64,000 nucleotides of DNA from Paenibacillus sp. Root52 (GTDB lineage: Bacteria; Bacillota; Bacilli; Paenibacillales; Paenibacillaceae), in contig NZ_LMFO01000023.1 of NCBI RefSeq assembly GCF_001426865.1, positions 124,001-188,000 on the forward strand, in the 5' to 3' direction. The notes beneath the pieces were generated by a model. It worked only from the letters and a program-made list of their open reading frames with translations, did not search any database and was not told the DNA's origin. Position numbers and translations under genes: made by a program. The first letter of the stretch is position 1. The number at the start of each line of letters is the position of its first letter. This document shows, in pieces, positions 18,394 to 27,367 of the stretch.

Positions 18394-18759
18394 TTAGCGA
18401 TTATTCCACTCCTGCTCATACGTATCTTCCTTGAATCCCACGGTGACCTTATCCCCATCCGTTACAATGGGACGTTTGATGAGACGACCATTCGAAGCCA
18501 GTAAACGAATCTGCTCTTCTACCGACATCCCAGGCAACTTATCCTTCAGCTGCTGCTCTTTGTACACCTCTCCGCTGGTATTGAAAAATTTCTTAACCTC
18601 AAGTCCGCTCTTCTGGATCAAATCTGTAAGCTCGGCTTCAGTAGGCGGGTTATCAAAAATAGGAATTAACTCTAGCTGATGCTCTTGTGCCTCGAGCCAA
18701 TTCACTGCTTTGCGGCATGTTCCGCATTTGGCGTACTGATATACTTTTAATTGACTCAT
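18394..18759 (-). CDS. Spx/MgsR/ArsC-family thioredoxin-fold protein
   Basis: 121 residues; AAGGAGG 9 bases before the ATG. Thioredoxin-like fold with the redox pair C12-x-x-C15 (YAKCGTCRKA), then KKFFNTSGEVYKE and NGRLIKRPIV, which are the ArsC/Spx family landmarks. B. subtilis YusI is the closest layout I know. Whether it reduces a substrate or binds RNA polymerase like Spx cannot be told from sequence alone. Confidence 0.82.
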   Translation of the reverse strand: MSQLKVYQYAKCGTCRKAVNWLEAQEHQLELIPIFDNPPTEAELTDLIQKSGLEVKKFFNTSGEVYKEQQLKDKLPGMSVEEQIRLLASNGRLIKRPIVTDGDKVTVGFKEDTYEQEWNNR

Positions 18760-18882
18760 CGTGTTGTTCCTCCTTGGCTCCGGTGTTGTTTTCTCGCTTC
18801 CCTTGGTTTACTTCGCAAATCCAAAAGTCGCTCGAAAACAATACCATCGCATTGCAGTTTTACTTCTTAAGCAATCCACTTT

Positions 18883-19869
18883 TTAAATGCGTTCCTCTCT
18901 GGGTTGCGCTTCGGCATCAAGTCGTTTCTCCAACGCTGCCAGATCTGGAGGCAGTGGTGCCTGGAATGTCATCCGCTGCTTCAGAATAGGATGGTCGAAT
19001 GATAGCTCGTATGCATGTAACGCTTGACGATCAATCCACCCATCTCGCTCGTTTCGCATCGCCTCTGTATCAGCATCGATTCTATCGCTTGGCAAGGTCT
19101 TATACATCCGATCACCAATTAGCGGACAACCAATTGAAGTCATATGTACACGAATTTGATGGGTTCGGCCACTCTCCAGTTTCAGATTCACTACACTGGC
19201 ACTGCCATTTCCCCACGTAGTTACCACTCTGTACAAGGTTCTGGCGGCATAGCCATCAGGTGTTACGATTCGACGATGAGGCTCGTCAGGGTCACGGTCA
19301 ATTGGACCATCCACCGCACCTTCTACCTCAGCGGGGCAACCATGCACAATAGCCATATACTTTTTATCGACCGTTCCAGCAATCATCTGCTCCGACACAT
19401 GCTGGTGCACATAAGGGTTTTTGGCTATTGCGAGCACACCTGATGTCTCCTGATCCAGACGATGAATCGGGCGGAAGCGGAAGCGCTCTGCTTTGGACTT
19501 CCAATAATGGACAACGCCATTGGCTAGCGTACCTGTATAATGCCCATGCGTGGGATGTACGATAATGCCGGAGTCCTTGTTTACAATAAGCAGATGCTCA
19601 TCTTCATATAAAATGTTAAAAGGTAGCTCTTCTGGCAAAATGTCATCTGATTCTTCTTGTTCCATTCGAACTTCGAGTCGATCCCCCGCGGATACCTTCA
19701 CGCTGATATACACACGCTCTCCGTTCAACATGATTCCTTGTTCCGTGAGCTTCAATCTCGACAAAAGTTTACGGGATACCTGCAGCCGCCGCTGTAGCAC
19801 GGTCTTCAGCAGCCAGCCATCCTCCTGCTCAGGAATCGTATAGACAAGCGGCGAATAATACAGGCTCAT
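18883..19869 (-). CDS. RluA/RluD family pseudouridine synthase
   Basis: 328 residues. An N-terminal S4-like RNA-binding domain (LLKTVLQRRLQVSRKLLSR, residues 20-75) precedes the catalytic domain, with the active-site Asp in HRLDQETSGVLAIAKN (near residue 145) and LESGRTHQIRVHM. It isomerises uridine to pseudouridine in rRNA or tRNA; the target cannot be assigned. The start codon overlaps the stop of the adenosyltransferase gene by four bases (ATGA), so the two are co-translated. Confidence 0.9.
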   Translation of the reverse strand: MSLYYSPLVYTIPEQEDGWLLKTVLQRRLQVSRKLLSRLKLTEQGIMLNGERVYISVKVSAGDRLEVRMEQEESDDILPEELPFNILYEDEHLLIVNKDSGIIVHPTHGHYTGTLANGVVHYWKSKAERFRFRPIHRLDQETSGVLAIAKNPYVHQHVSEQMIAGTVDKKYMAIVHGCPAEVEGAVDGPIDRDPDEPHRRIVTPDGYAARTLYRVVTTWGNGSASVVNLKLESGRTHQIRVHMTSIGCPLIGDRMYKTLPSDRIDADTEAMRNERDGWIDRQALHAYELSFDHPILKQRMTFQAPLPPDLAALEKRLDAEAQPREERI

Positions 19870-20441
19870 TCTTTGCGGCGGAAAACTTTTTTGCTCCGCA
19901 CATATTCAATATCAGCTACCTGTTGTCTCGCATTGGCTGTCCGTGCAACCACGAAGAAATAATCCGATAAACGGTTTAAATAACGTCTTACCGATGGATT
20001 AATATCGGTATGTTGGCCAAGAGTAACTGCACGGCGTTCCGCACGACGACACACAGTGCGACACACATGCAGTGTAGATGATAGCAGACTTCCCCCCGGC
20101 AAAATGAAACGTTCTACCTTTGGATTCTCCGCATCATACATGTCAATCCATTGTTCCAATCTAGTAACCATCTCATCACGCACTTTATATTTTGTCTCAC
20201 TAATTCTTACAAAAGCGAGATCTGATCCACAGTCAAACAACTCCTGTTGTACTTCAAGCAAATGCTCTCGGAGATCCTCGAATTGCCCTGTTGCATGATC
20301 AATTAAACTGATTGCTTGTCCCACAAAACAATTCAGTTCATCAATTGTTCCATATGCCTCTACTCGATCATCATCCTTGATGACCCGTCCACCAATCACT
20401 GATGTTTGACCTTCGTCACCTGTTCGTGTGTATATGCCCAT
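19866..20441 (-). CDS. Cob(I)yrinic acid a,c-diamide adenosyltransferase, PduO type
   Basis: 191 residues from the ATG at 20441, which has GGAGGG six bases before it; the frame is open upstream but without a ribosome site. Landmarks: YTRTGDEGQTS at the N-terminus (ATP site), VEAYGTIDELNCFVG, and CRTVCRRAERRAV near residue 130. It transfers the adenosyl group of ATP to cob(I)alamin to make coenzyme B12. A CobU-like gene lies 1.5 kb away on the same strand but is not in the same operon. No cobalamin riboswitch is seen upstream. Confidence 0.9.
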   Translation of the reverse strand: MGIYTRTGDEGQTSVIGGRVIKDDDRVEAYGTIDELNCFVGQAISLIDHATGQFEDLREHLLEVQQELFDCGSDLAFVRISETKYKVRDEMVTRLEQWIDMYDAENPKVERFILPGGSLLSSTLHVCRTVCRRAERRAVTLGQHTDINPSVRRYLNRLSDYFFVVARTANARQQVADIEYVRSKKVFRRKE

Positions 20442-20662
20442 GCTAATCCCTCCAATTGTTATTGATTCGCGCGGTAGAATATTCGGGTTATTAGTAATGC
20501 GAACATTCCTTAACTTCAACTTAACCAGTATACTTGACCACCATAAGATACGGAAATGCATTTTTTTCAGAAACCGCTTGAAAGCTTGCCACGTATATTG
20601 AATTGAGTTGTAATGCTGAGTATACATGAAATTGATAAACCCCCATAAAAAAGGAGACGATG

Positions 20663-21274
20663 ATGCAGAACTGGATAACCGATTTCATGGAACAGTATGG
20701 ATACATAGGAATTGCGCTGATAATTGCCCTTGAGAATGTATTTCCGCCCATTCCTTCTGAGATTATTTTGCCATTCGGCGGATTTATGACCACGTATACT
20801 AGCCTCACACTGCCTGGCGTTATTATTGCTGCAACGATCGGATCTGTACTTGGAGCTATCATTTTATATGCCATTGGACTGTTAATTGATGTGAACCGAT
20901 TAGAGAAAATAGTAGACCGCTGGGGTCATATTCTACGTATCAAAAAAGAGGACATTCATCGTGTAGACGCATGGTTCGATAAATACGGAATGTGGACTGT
21001 CTTGTTCTGCCGTATGATTCCTCTTGTTCGTAGCTTAATCTCCATCCCTGCCGGTATGTCCAATATGAAGTTTGGATTATTCGTGCTTTTTACCACAATC
21101 GGTACATTCGTATGGAATATTATTCTGGTCTCTGTTGGAGCCGCACTTGGAGCATCATGGGAAAGTATTCTGAGCTTTATGGATGTGTACTCCCTTGTAA
21201 TTTACATCATTCTCGCAATCCTTATTGTAGGATTGATAATTTGGTGGGTCAAACGGAGTAGAACTCGGAATTAA
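20663..21274 (+). CDS. DedA family membrane protein
   Basis: 203 residues if started at the second of two adjacent ATG codons (20660 and 20663), which has the better spacing from AAAGGAG. Five or so membrane segments with the DedA landmarks ENVFPPIPSEIILPFGG (residues 23-40) and CRMIPLVRSLISIPAGM (near 115). Recent work links DedA proteins to recycling of lipid carriers such as undecaprenyl phosphate or phosphatidylethanolamine; the acidic and arginine residues of that family are present. Divergent from the adenosyltransferase gene, followed by a strong bidirectional terminator. Confidence 0.88.
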   Translation: MQNWITDFMEQYGYIGIALIIALENVFPPIPSEIILPFGGFMTTYTSLTLPGVIIAATIGSVLGAIILYAIGLLIDVNRLEKIVDRWGHILRIKKEDIHRVDAWFDKYGMWTVLFCRMIPLVRSLISIPAGMSNMKFGLFVLFTTIGTFVWNIILVSVGAALGASWESILSFMDVYSLVIYIILAILIVGLIIWWVKRSRTRN

Positions 21275-21390
21275 GCTGTGTTTTGGAACTCCGAGAGCCG
21301 TAAATGAATTTAAGATACTCCCTAATGTAATTCACGTAAGGGATGCGTCTAACTAAATCTTTCCTCAGTTACTCTCACTAGTGCCCCTAT

Positions 21391-21433
21391 AAAGAAAGAC
21401 GTGCCGTCTCCTATAGACCGCACGTCTTTCTTT
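21391..21433. terminator. Bidirectional terminator
   Basis: Perfect 14-bp stem AAAGAAAGACGTGC/GCACGTCTTTCTTT between the convergent DedA and CobU-like genes; the arms supply U runs on both strands. Confidence 0.85.
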
Positions 21434-21485
21434 ATTAAATCTCCATTATGTAGCCTTTGCCATGACTCATATGATATAAGACGAC

Positions 21486-22019
21486 TTATTCATAACGTAC
21501 TGATCGTGCCTTAAGCTCCATCGCTAAACCAGATACGAGCATGTAGACTTGTTCAGAGTGCGCCTGAAGTGCGCGATTCACAGATGCCATTCTTGCAGCG
21601 AAGATACGCTCTTCTTCCGTTGGGTTCAGTAAACCATGCATTTCATTGGTGATAACAAGCATCTTCCCTTGGTAAGACAACATGGCATCCAGCAATCGCT
21701 GCGTTTCTACACGTTGTTCATCCAAATCGTCATTCGCTCTAAAACCAGCAACCATCCACGAGGTTAAACTATCCACGATTACAATCCGACGATCTGCCAG
21801 AAATAAATTAGATTCTCGATTAATCTGATGAATAACTTCCGTCAGATGTTGACCATTCCCAGCTTCAATGACACGATAGTGAGCGGATGGAAATTCCGGA
21901 ATGATCGCTTCATGATCGCCAGTTGATAAATAGATGCCTTCCCGGCTGATCTCCGCCGCATAACTAAGGGCAAACTTCGTTTTACCACTACCTATACCCC
22001 CAGTGACCGTAATCAACAA
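21486..22019 (-). CDS. CobU-like P-loop protein (adenosylcobinamide kinase family)
   Basis: 177 residues; TTG start with GGAGGGG six bases before it. P-loop GGIGSGKT at residues 7-14, Walker B-like IVIVDSLTSWM, and a C-terminal half (ITNEMHGLLNPTEEERIFAARM, given in two parts; VNRALQAHSEQVYMLVSGLAM) typical of CobU. The short segment after GDHEAIIPEF, where CobU normally carries the His-His-x-x-R-P stretch with the guanylylated histidine, is shortened and lacks that motif. It could be a kinase without transferase activity, or a related ATPase. It lies just after the lipoprotein gene on the same strand. Confidence 0.7.
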   Translation of the reverse strand: MLITVTGGIGSGKTKFALSYAAEISREGIYLSTGDHEAIIPEFPSAHYRVIEAGNGQHLTEVIHQINRESNLFLADRRIVIVDSLTSWMVAGFRANDDLDEQRVETQRLLDAMLSYQGKMLVITNEMHGLLNPTEEERIFAARMASVNRALQAHSEQVYMLVSGLAMELKARSVRYE

Positions 22020-22056
22020 TCCGCTCCCCTCCTTCCATAGCTAGGCTTCACACCTA

Positions 22057-22608
22057 TTACTCTGTTAATGCCTTCAGTACTTTCTTTGATTCTTCAATAT
22101 TTGAAGCGGATACTGGAATGGTTGCAAATAAATTTTTCGCAGCATACTGCACTTCTTGGAACATCTTCATATCTTCAAGCGGAATTCCATAGAGATGTGT
22201 TTCTTTTTTGATATCAGATCCATCATCTCCTGTGCCATCTTCAACAAAAACTCCACCTTCAAATACTCCTCGCTCGTATTTCTCTTGATCGAATGTATCA
22301 TCTAAAGACACGTTTGAGCCATTGTTTCCATATTGCTTCATGTCTGCTTCAGGCAGTATAAAAATATCATGCCCACCTGCGGCATATTCTACCAGGATTT
22401 TCTGTACATCATACATCGCACTAGTGACAACCTCTACTTTGGGCTCTTCACCTAGTTTTTGCTGCAAATTCGCCTGTAGTTGTTCTGAAATAACGGACGG
22501 ATCACCCTGGTTATCAATAATAAAAATCGTGAATCCACTCTTTCCTCCACAACCAGTAAGCACCAAAATTATGGAGATGATTGCCATTAGACCCCAAACT
22601 CTTTTCAT
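22057..22608 (-). CDS. Lipoprotein of unknown function
   Basis: 183 residues; GGGGGAG before the ATG. A clear lipoprotein signal peptide ends in the lipobox LTGC (Cys near residue 20). The mature part is acidic (many D, E) with a region resembling a solute-binding fold start (FTIFIIDNQGDPSVISEQL) and GHDIFILPEADMKQYG. No family is recognised. It is co-directional with the CobU-like gene 37 bases downstream. Confidence 0.75.
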   Translation of the reverse strand: MKRVWGLMAIISIILVLTGCGGKSGFTIFIIDNQGDPSVISEQLQANLQQKLGEEPKVEVVTSAMYDVQKILVEYAAGGHDIFILPEADMKQYGNNGSNVSLDDTFDQEKYERGVFEGGVFVEDGTGDDGSDIKKETHLYGIPLEDMKMFQEVQYAAKNLFATIPVSASNIEESKKVLKALTE

Positions 22609-22705
22609 TCCAGCTCCCCCTTTTGTCTCCTATGTCCAATATATCACAATTGTTCCACGCAAAAAAATAAGCACGCCTTCTAAGACTATGACTTGACTCA
22701 TACCA

Positions 22706-22735
22706 CAAAAAAAAGAGACCCCTCCGGGTCTCTCT
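22706..22735 (-). terminator. Terminator after the Spo0E-like gene
   Basis: AGAGACCC/GGGTCTCT with a short loop and eight T on the minus strand. Confidence 0.8.
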
Positions 22736-22804
22736 ACAGCCAAAATACGTAACGTTTCGATAGCCTGCAACAACAGCAATCTATATTACATACTTGGCAA
22801 GATA

Positions 22805-23071
22805 TCATTTGCTTTTGATCGGATTAGCTTTCATGTACTCGTTAATCTTCAGATCAAGCAGACTACTGATCTCAATAACGATGTCAGAAGTGAACGATTT
22901 TTCTTCAAGGAAGATCTGCTCCATCTTCAGACGCAGCAGATGAATTTCATCTTCCAAGGAAATGTCATGCAATGATGCGTGATCTCGTTTGACCGACCAT
23001 CGGTCGCCATGATCGCCTTCAGCCAGATATTGTCCACGATTAGTCGGTAACTCATATTCAACACAAAACAA
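22805..23071 (-). CDS. Spo0E-like aspartyl-phosphate phosphatase
   Basis: 88 residues from a TTG start at 23071 with AAGGAGGGG directly upstream. The C-terminal 50 residues show the Spo0E family pattern: EDEIHLLRLKMEQIFLEE, then SSLLDLKINEYMK containing the S-x3-D-x3-x-Y signature. Such proteins dephosphorylate Spo0A~P and hold back sporulation. About 38 charged residues (GDHGDRWSVKRDHAS and neighbours) precede the domain, longer than the usual Spo0E-like protein. A downstream start within the frame would remove them but lacks a ribosome site. Confidence 0.75.
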   Translation of the reverse strand: MFCVEYELPTNRGQYLAEGDHGDRWSVKRDHASLHDISLEDEIHLLRLKMEQIFLEEKSFTSDIVIEISSLLDLKINEYMKANPIKSK

Positions 23072-23240
23072 GCTAACCCCTCCTTGGAAAATGTTCTTCC
23101 GAATGTTAAATGTTAGAAAAAGTTATTTCAAATTGAAATTATATCACAATAATTTGTAAAAGAAAGTCATTTTTTCTAATATAACAAATTGTATCATTCG
23201 GGTATCCTTTTCTAACCATACAAAAGAATCTTTTTACTTA

Positions 23241-24449
23241 TTAACCCTCTTTTTGTATCTTGTAAACAAAATTTCCGATTCGTTCCAGAGCTTCATTCAA
23301 TTGAGTCACTGAAGTTGCATAAGAACAACGAAGGAAACCTTCACCTTGTGGGCCAAACACATTACCAGGCACAGCAGCAACCTTATTTTCTGTGAGCAAT
23401 CGTTCAGCAAAAACATCAGAAGTAAGGCCTGTCTTTTGAATACTTGGGAATGCGTAAAATGCACCCTGGGGTTCATGACAGTCTAATCCAATATCACGGA
23501 ATCCCTGTACGATCAGCCTTCTGCGCTGATTATAGGACTCCACCATTCTGTCCTTCTCACCTAATCCGTTCGTTAAAGCTTCAAGTGCAGCAACTTGCCC
23601 CATCGCAGGAGCACACATAACCGTATACTGATGGATTTTGAGCATTGCCGCAATAAGCTCTGGATGTCCGCACATGTATCCGATCCGCCAACCAGTCATA
23701 GCAAATGCTTTGGAGAATCCACTGACTAGAATTGTGCGTTCCTTCATATCAGGAATTGAAGCGAAGCTAACGTGTTTTTGCGTATACGTCAACTCAGCAT
23801 ATATCTCATCAGCAATGACGATAAGATCATGCTTCTTGATCACTTCAGCAATCGGAAGCCATTCTTCATACGTCATAATTGCTCCGGTTGGATTGCTTGG
23901 ATAACACAAAATCACAACTTTGGATTTGGGCGTAATGCTTGCCTCGAGTGCCTCCGCTGTCACTTTGAATTGATCTTTGGCATAGGTCTCAACACCAACA
24001 GGCACACCCCCACCAATTGAAGCAATGGGTGAATATGCTACATAAGACGGTTCTGGAATTAGAATTTCGTCTCCCGGTACGATCAAAGCCCGTAAGGCGA
24101 GGTCAATCGCTTCACTGCCGCCAACCGTTACGATAATTTCGTCCTTCGGATCATACTTTGTATCGAATTGGGTATGCAAATAATCGCTGATGGCTTCTCT
24201 CAGCTTCGGCATACCGGCATTTGACGTATAACTAGTCATGCCTCTTTCCAATGAATACACACAAGCTTCTCTCACGTGCCATGGCGTAACAAAGTCCGGT
24301 TCCCCGACGCCAAGTGTAATGATGTCTTTGTTATCACCAACCAGATCAAAAAACTTACGAATTCCGGATGGCGGTATCTGCTGAACCAAAGGTGCCAGAT
24401 ACGAAGTCATTTTCTTGTTATTCCCTGTTGTCTGTTCATTCACTATCAT
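23241..24449 (-). CDS. alaT: Class I/II aminotransferase, AlaT/PatA-like
   Basis: 402 residues; AAAGGAAG before the ATG. PLP fold type I with YTSNAGMPKLREAIS, CYPSNPTGA, the PLP lysine in VSGFSKAFAMTGWRIGY, and a C-terminal arginine in GEGFLRCSYA. The gene follows an Lrp-type regulator 14 bases upstream, the same arrangement as B. subtilis alaR-alaT (formerly yugG-yugH), where AlaT is the main alanine transaminase. That context, more than the motifs, supports AlaT; an aspartate or aromatic aminotransferase remains possible. Confidence 0.75.
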   Translation of the reverse strand: MIVNEQTTGNNKKMTSYLAPLVQQIPPSGIRKFFDLVGDNKDIITLGVGEPDFVTPWHVREACVYSLERGMTSYTSNAGMPKLREAISDYLHTQFDTKYDPKDEIIVTVGGSEAIDLALRALIVPGDEILIPEPSYVAYSPIASIGGGVPVGVETYAKDQFKVTAEALEASITPKSKVVILCYPSNPTGAIMTYEEWLPIAEVIKKHDLIVIADEIYAELTYTQKHVSFASIPDMKERTILVSGFSKAFAMTGWRIGYMCGHPELIAAMLKIHQYTVMCAPAMGQVAALEALTNGLGEKDRMVESYNQRRRLIVQGFRDIGLDCHEPQGAFYAFPSIQKTGLTSDVFAERLLTENKVAAVPGNVFGPQGEGFLRCSYATSVTQLNEALERIGNFVYKIQKEG

Positions 24450-24462
24450 GACACATCTTCCT

Positions 24463-24963
24463 TTACGGCGAGATCATGAGACGGTTGTCTTCCTGATGGT
24501 CTTCAAAAATAATCCCGTCCTGCTTATATTTTTTAAGAATAAAATTCGTTTTGGTGGAGAGTACTGAATCGATTGGAGACAGTTTCTCGGATACAAAATT
24601 AGCAACTTCACGAAGGTTGCCACCTTCAACTTCAACGAGCAAATCATATGCTCCCGACATGAGATAAACCGATTTTACTTGAGGATACAAGTAGATTCGT
24701 TCAGCAATACCTTCGAATCCCCGACCACGCTCTGGCGTAATTTGAACTTCGATCAGTGCTGTGACTTTCTCGTCATCAATTTTGCTCCAGTTAACGACCG
24801 TTGCGTATTTGACGATGACATGCTCTTGCTCCAGCTGTGCGACGACATTCTTAATCTTATCTTCCGACTCTCCGAGCAGCGTAGACAGCAGCGCGGGAGT
24901 CCTTCTCGCGTCTTCCTTCAACAAATTCAGAACTTTCAATTGCAGGTCGTTCAAATCCTTCAT
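24463..24963 (-). CDS. alaR: Lrp/AsnC-family regulator, AlaR-like
   Basis: 166 residues from the ATG at 24963, which has GGAGGT six bases before it. An N-terminal helix-turn-helix (residues 5-60: LLSTLLGESEDKIKNVVAQL) is followed by an RAM/ligand domain (ALIEVQITPERGRGF, KSVYLMSGAYDLLVEVEG). It is likely to control the following aminotransferase gene and itself in response to alanine or another amino acid. Inference rests on the two-gene operon layout shared with B. subtilis. Confidence 0.78.
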   Translation of the reverse strand: MKDLNDLQLKVLNLLKEDARRTPALLSTLLGESEDKIKNVVAQLEQEHVIVKYATVVNWSKIDDEKVTALIEVQITPERGRGFEGIAERIYLYPQVKSVYLMSGAYDLLVEVEGGNLREVANFVSEKLSPIDSVLSTKTNFILKKYKQDGIIFEDHQEDNRLMISP

Positions 24964-25070
24964 GTGTTTACCTCCAGCGTCATCCAAGTTCCTTAACGTA
25001 CGTGTTCGAGCTATCTCTTCAATGAATTAATACTTATATTACATGAATTTAACGTTGATGCAAAGACAAA

Positions 25071-25101
25071 AACCGCCTGCCTTGAATTCAGGCAAGCGGT
25101 G
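25071..25101 (-). terminator. Terminator after the CotF-like gene
   Basis: CCGCTTGCCTGAATTCAAGG and GCAGGCGG form a near-perfect stem on the minus strand, followed by TTTTTG. Confidence 0.75.
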
Positions 25102-25147
25102 GTATGGTCTTCATACAGGCTTGTGCTTCAAACCCCTTTTCCAGAGG

Positions 25148-25543
25148 TTACATGTAATAAGGATTACCGTAACTAGGCTGATGCTGAGGCACATTAGGTG
25201 CCTGGCTGTATGGACTGCTTTGCGTATTCTTCTCCTGAATGAATTGCTGACATTTCTGCTGAGTCTGCTGTGCAGACTGGAGTTGCTTATCAACATCTGA
25301 ACGTATGGCTTTGGACGAGGCAGAATACATGTTGTTTTGTTGCATCAGATTGAACAATTCACCCTGTAAACGCAAAGTATCATTCGTCAGATCATTGAAC
25401 ATTTTACGAACTGTAGGACAGGAAGCTTCCGTAGTTGCTGTCGTATATTCCCGAGAAGTTCGTCTCAAATCTGCAAGAATCGACTTCAACAAGTCCTGTT
25501 CTTGCATAAAATTCCCACTGGATGATAAAGATTGTGTGTACAC
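25148..25543 (-). CDS. Spore coat protein, CotF family
   Basis: 131 residues; GTG start with AGGAGG nearby. Helical Coat_F domain over residues 12-100 (EQDLLKSILADLRRTSREY, PTVRKMFNDLTNDTLRLQ), then a Gln/Pro/Tyr-rich tail ending SYGNPYYM, typical of coat proteins. It should be made in the mother cell and deposited on the spore coat. It is followed on the minus strand by a terminator and preceded by a second, smaller gene of similar style. Confidence 0.82.
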   Translation of the reverse strand: MYTQSLSSSGNFMQEQDLLKSILADLRRTSREYTTATTEASCPTVRKMFNDLTNDTLRLQGELFNLMQQNNMYSASSKAIRSDVDKQLQSAQQTQQKCQQFIQEKNTQSSPYSQAPNVPQHQPSYGNPYYM

Positions 25544-25589
25544 GTATTTTCCTCCTATGCATTAAAATCACTTGCTAACGGTTTGAGGT

Positions 25590-25823
25590 TTATTGCGACT
25601 GGGAAGGTGCAAGAGATTGATGTTGGTGCAGAGCCTGGATCAGCGTGTTCAAATGTTGTTCATGGGCACGAACATATTGGTTCAATGCCTGCCCAATCTG
25701 TGGCTGGTGTGAGATGGATGCTGTGGCAGCACACTGTTTAATCAGCATTTCTTCATTGGAGATTGAATCCGCAATGTAGTTCAGTTCCTTTGGGCTCAGT
25801 GCTTGCATTTGTGAATATTGCAT
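25590..25823 (-). CDS. Small coat-associated helical protein
   Basis: 77 residues; AAGGAGG 10 bases before the ATG. Helical, Gln/His-rich (NQYVRAHEQHLNTLIQALHQ) and similar in style to the short partner proteins of CotF in Paenibacillus. The gene lies 47 bases before the CotF gene on the same strand, so both are probably one sporulation transcript. No catalytic motif. Confidence 0.65.
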   Translation of the reverse strand: MQYSQMQALSPKELNYIADSISNEEMLIKQCAATASISHQPQIGQALNQYVRAHEQHLNTLIQALHQHQSLAPSQSQ

Positions 25824-25918
25824 GTATGTCTGACCTCCTTAACCTAAAGTTTATGCGAATTTATTGTTACCTTGTCCTGAAAAAGTATACTTCATCAAAT
25901 GAACAGAGGTGGTCTATT

Positions 25919-27142
25919 ATGGAACTCATTAACGGAAGAACGTACTGGCCAACCACGTTCCAGCCGACACGCAATTATCCAGTTTTAGAAGAGAACCTTA
26001 CCTGTGATTGCCTGATTGTTGGCGGTGGGATGGCTGGAGCATTGTCTGCCAAGCTTCTAACCGATCGTGGAATTCAAACCATCCTCATTGACAAGAGAGA
26101 GATCGGGCATGGCAGTAGTATGGCGAACACGGGCTTACTCCAATATACGAATGATAAGACGTTGACCTCCTGTATCCAGACATTTGGAGAACAGACAGGA
26201 GTACGATTTTATGAGTTGTGTCGAGATGCAATGCAGCAGCTAGCCGAGATTGCACAAAAGCTTGAAATTGATCCTTGGTTTGTGCCTCGCACAAGTCTAT
26301 ATTGCGCAACTGATGAGGATGATATAGTTATGCTTGAGGAGGAATATCGCAATCTGAAGCATTACGGATTCGATGTAGAGCTCTGGAATGAAGACAAGAT
26401 TTGTTCCGTGTTCCCTTTCAGCAAGCGAGCTGCATTGTATACAAGTGGTGATGCGGAGGTTAATCCGTATCGCTTGGTTCACTCACTCATCCACTCGGCC
26501 TCAAATCAGGGAGCCAAAGTCTTCGCTCATACCGCCATGACCCATTGTGACTACAATGAGGATGGAGTGGTCTGTTATACGCCACAAGGAACAATTCGTG
26601 CCAAGCATGTTATTTTCTCTACAGGATATGAAACGCAAGAGATCAAGAATGATCGTGGGGCATATCTAAAGAGCACTTATGCCATTGCTACCAAACCACT
26701 GAAGGATCTTAGCAGCTGGTATGAACAGTGCATGATATGGGAAACTGCCCGACCGTATCTGTACATGCGTACAACACCAGATGGACGAATTATTGCAGGT
26801 GGACTTGATGAGGAACGCCCACGTGAAGATCAACGATCGATCAAAGCAGCTCATAAAGGTGACATTCTACTTCAACAGATTGCAGAATATTTCCCTTTAT
26901 CCGAACTTGAAGTGGATTATGCTTGGGAAGCGGTCTTTGGTAGCACGCATGATGGGCTGCCCCTAATTGGACCCCATCCAGATTACCCACATTCATATTT
27001 TGTAGAAGGGTATGGTGGCAACGGGACAGTGTACAGCATGATTGGCGCAAGGCTAATTACGGAGCTTATTGCTACGGGTACAAAGAATCCCGACTTGGAT
27101 CTATTTTCCCTCACAAGAACTAGCAAACCTTCTCCCGTTTAA
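25919..27142 (+). CDS. FAD-dependent oxidoreductase (DAO family)
   Basis: 407 residues from the ATG at 25919 (AGAGGTGG before it); the open frame upstream overlaps the divergent coat gene and is not used. Dinucleotide motif CDCLIVGGGMAGALSAKLL near residues 28-46, and the C-terminal FAD site VFGSTHDGLPLIGPHP. It belongs to the glycine oxidase/D-amino-acid oxidase superfamily (compare YurR/OrdL-type proteins). Substrate unknown, perhaps an amine or imino acid. It is alone on the plus strand and ends at a bidirectional terminator. Confidence 0.82.
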   Translation: MELINGRTYWPTTFQPTRNYPVLEENLTCDCLIVGGGMAGALSAKLLTDRGIQTILIDKREIGHGSSMANTGLLQYTNDKTLTSCIQTFGEQTGVRFYELCRDAMQQLAEIAQKLEIDPWFVPRTSLYCATDEDDIVMLEEEYRNLKHYGFDVELWNEDKICSVFPFSKRAALYTSGDAEVNPYRLVHSLIHSASNQGAKVFAHTAMTHCDYNEDGVVCYTPQGTIRAKHVIFSTGYETQEIKNDRGAYLKSTYAIATKPLKDLSSWYEQCMIWETARPYLYMRTTPDGRIIAGGLDEERPREDQRSIKAAHKGDILLQQIAEYFPLSELEVDYAWEAVFGSTHDGLPLIGPHPDYPHSYFVEGYGGNGTVYSMIGARLITELIATGTKNPDLDLFSLTRTSKPSPV

Positions 27143-27225
27143 CCGGAGTAAGCATATAAGTATAGTGATGTAGATAAGGTCTAGACAATAACAGCAGTTG
27201 AAGCAGCTAATTTAAAACGGATACA

Positions 27226-27275
27226 CAAAAAAGGTACATTCACAGGAGTTACCTCCTTGAATGTACCTTTTTATT
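27226..27275. terminator. Bidirectional terminator
   Basis: Perfect 13-bp stem AAAGGTACATTCA/TGAATGTACCTTT between the convergent FAD oxidoreductase and MFS genes, followed by T-rich sequence. Confidence 0.85.
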
Positions 27276-27367
27276 TTTACCATACATATAGTAAACATTT
27301 GCACTCGCATACTGTCAGCACCACACTATGAAAGAGGCATAATCTAAGCCAACCTATGGTCTTAGAT

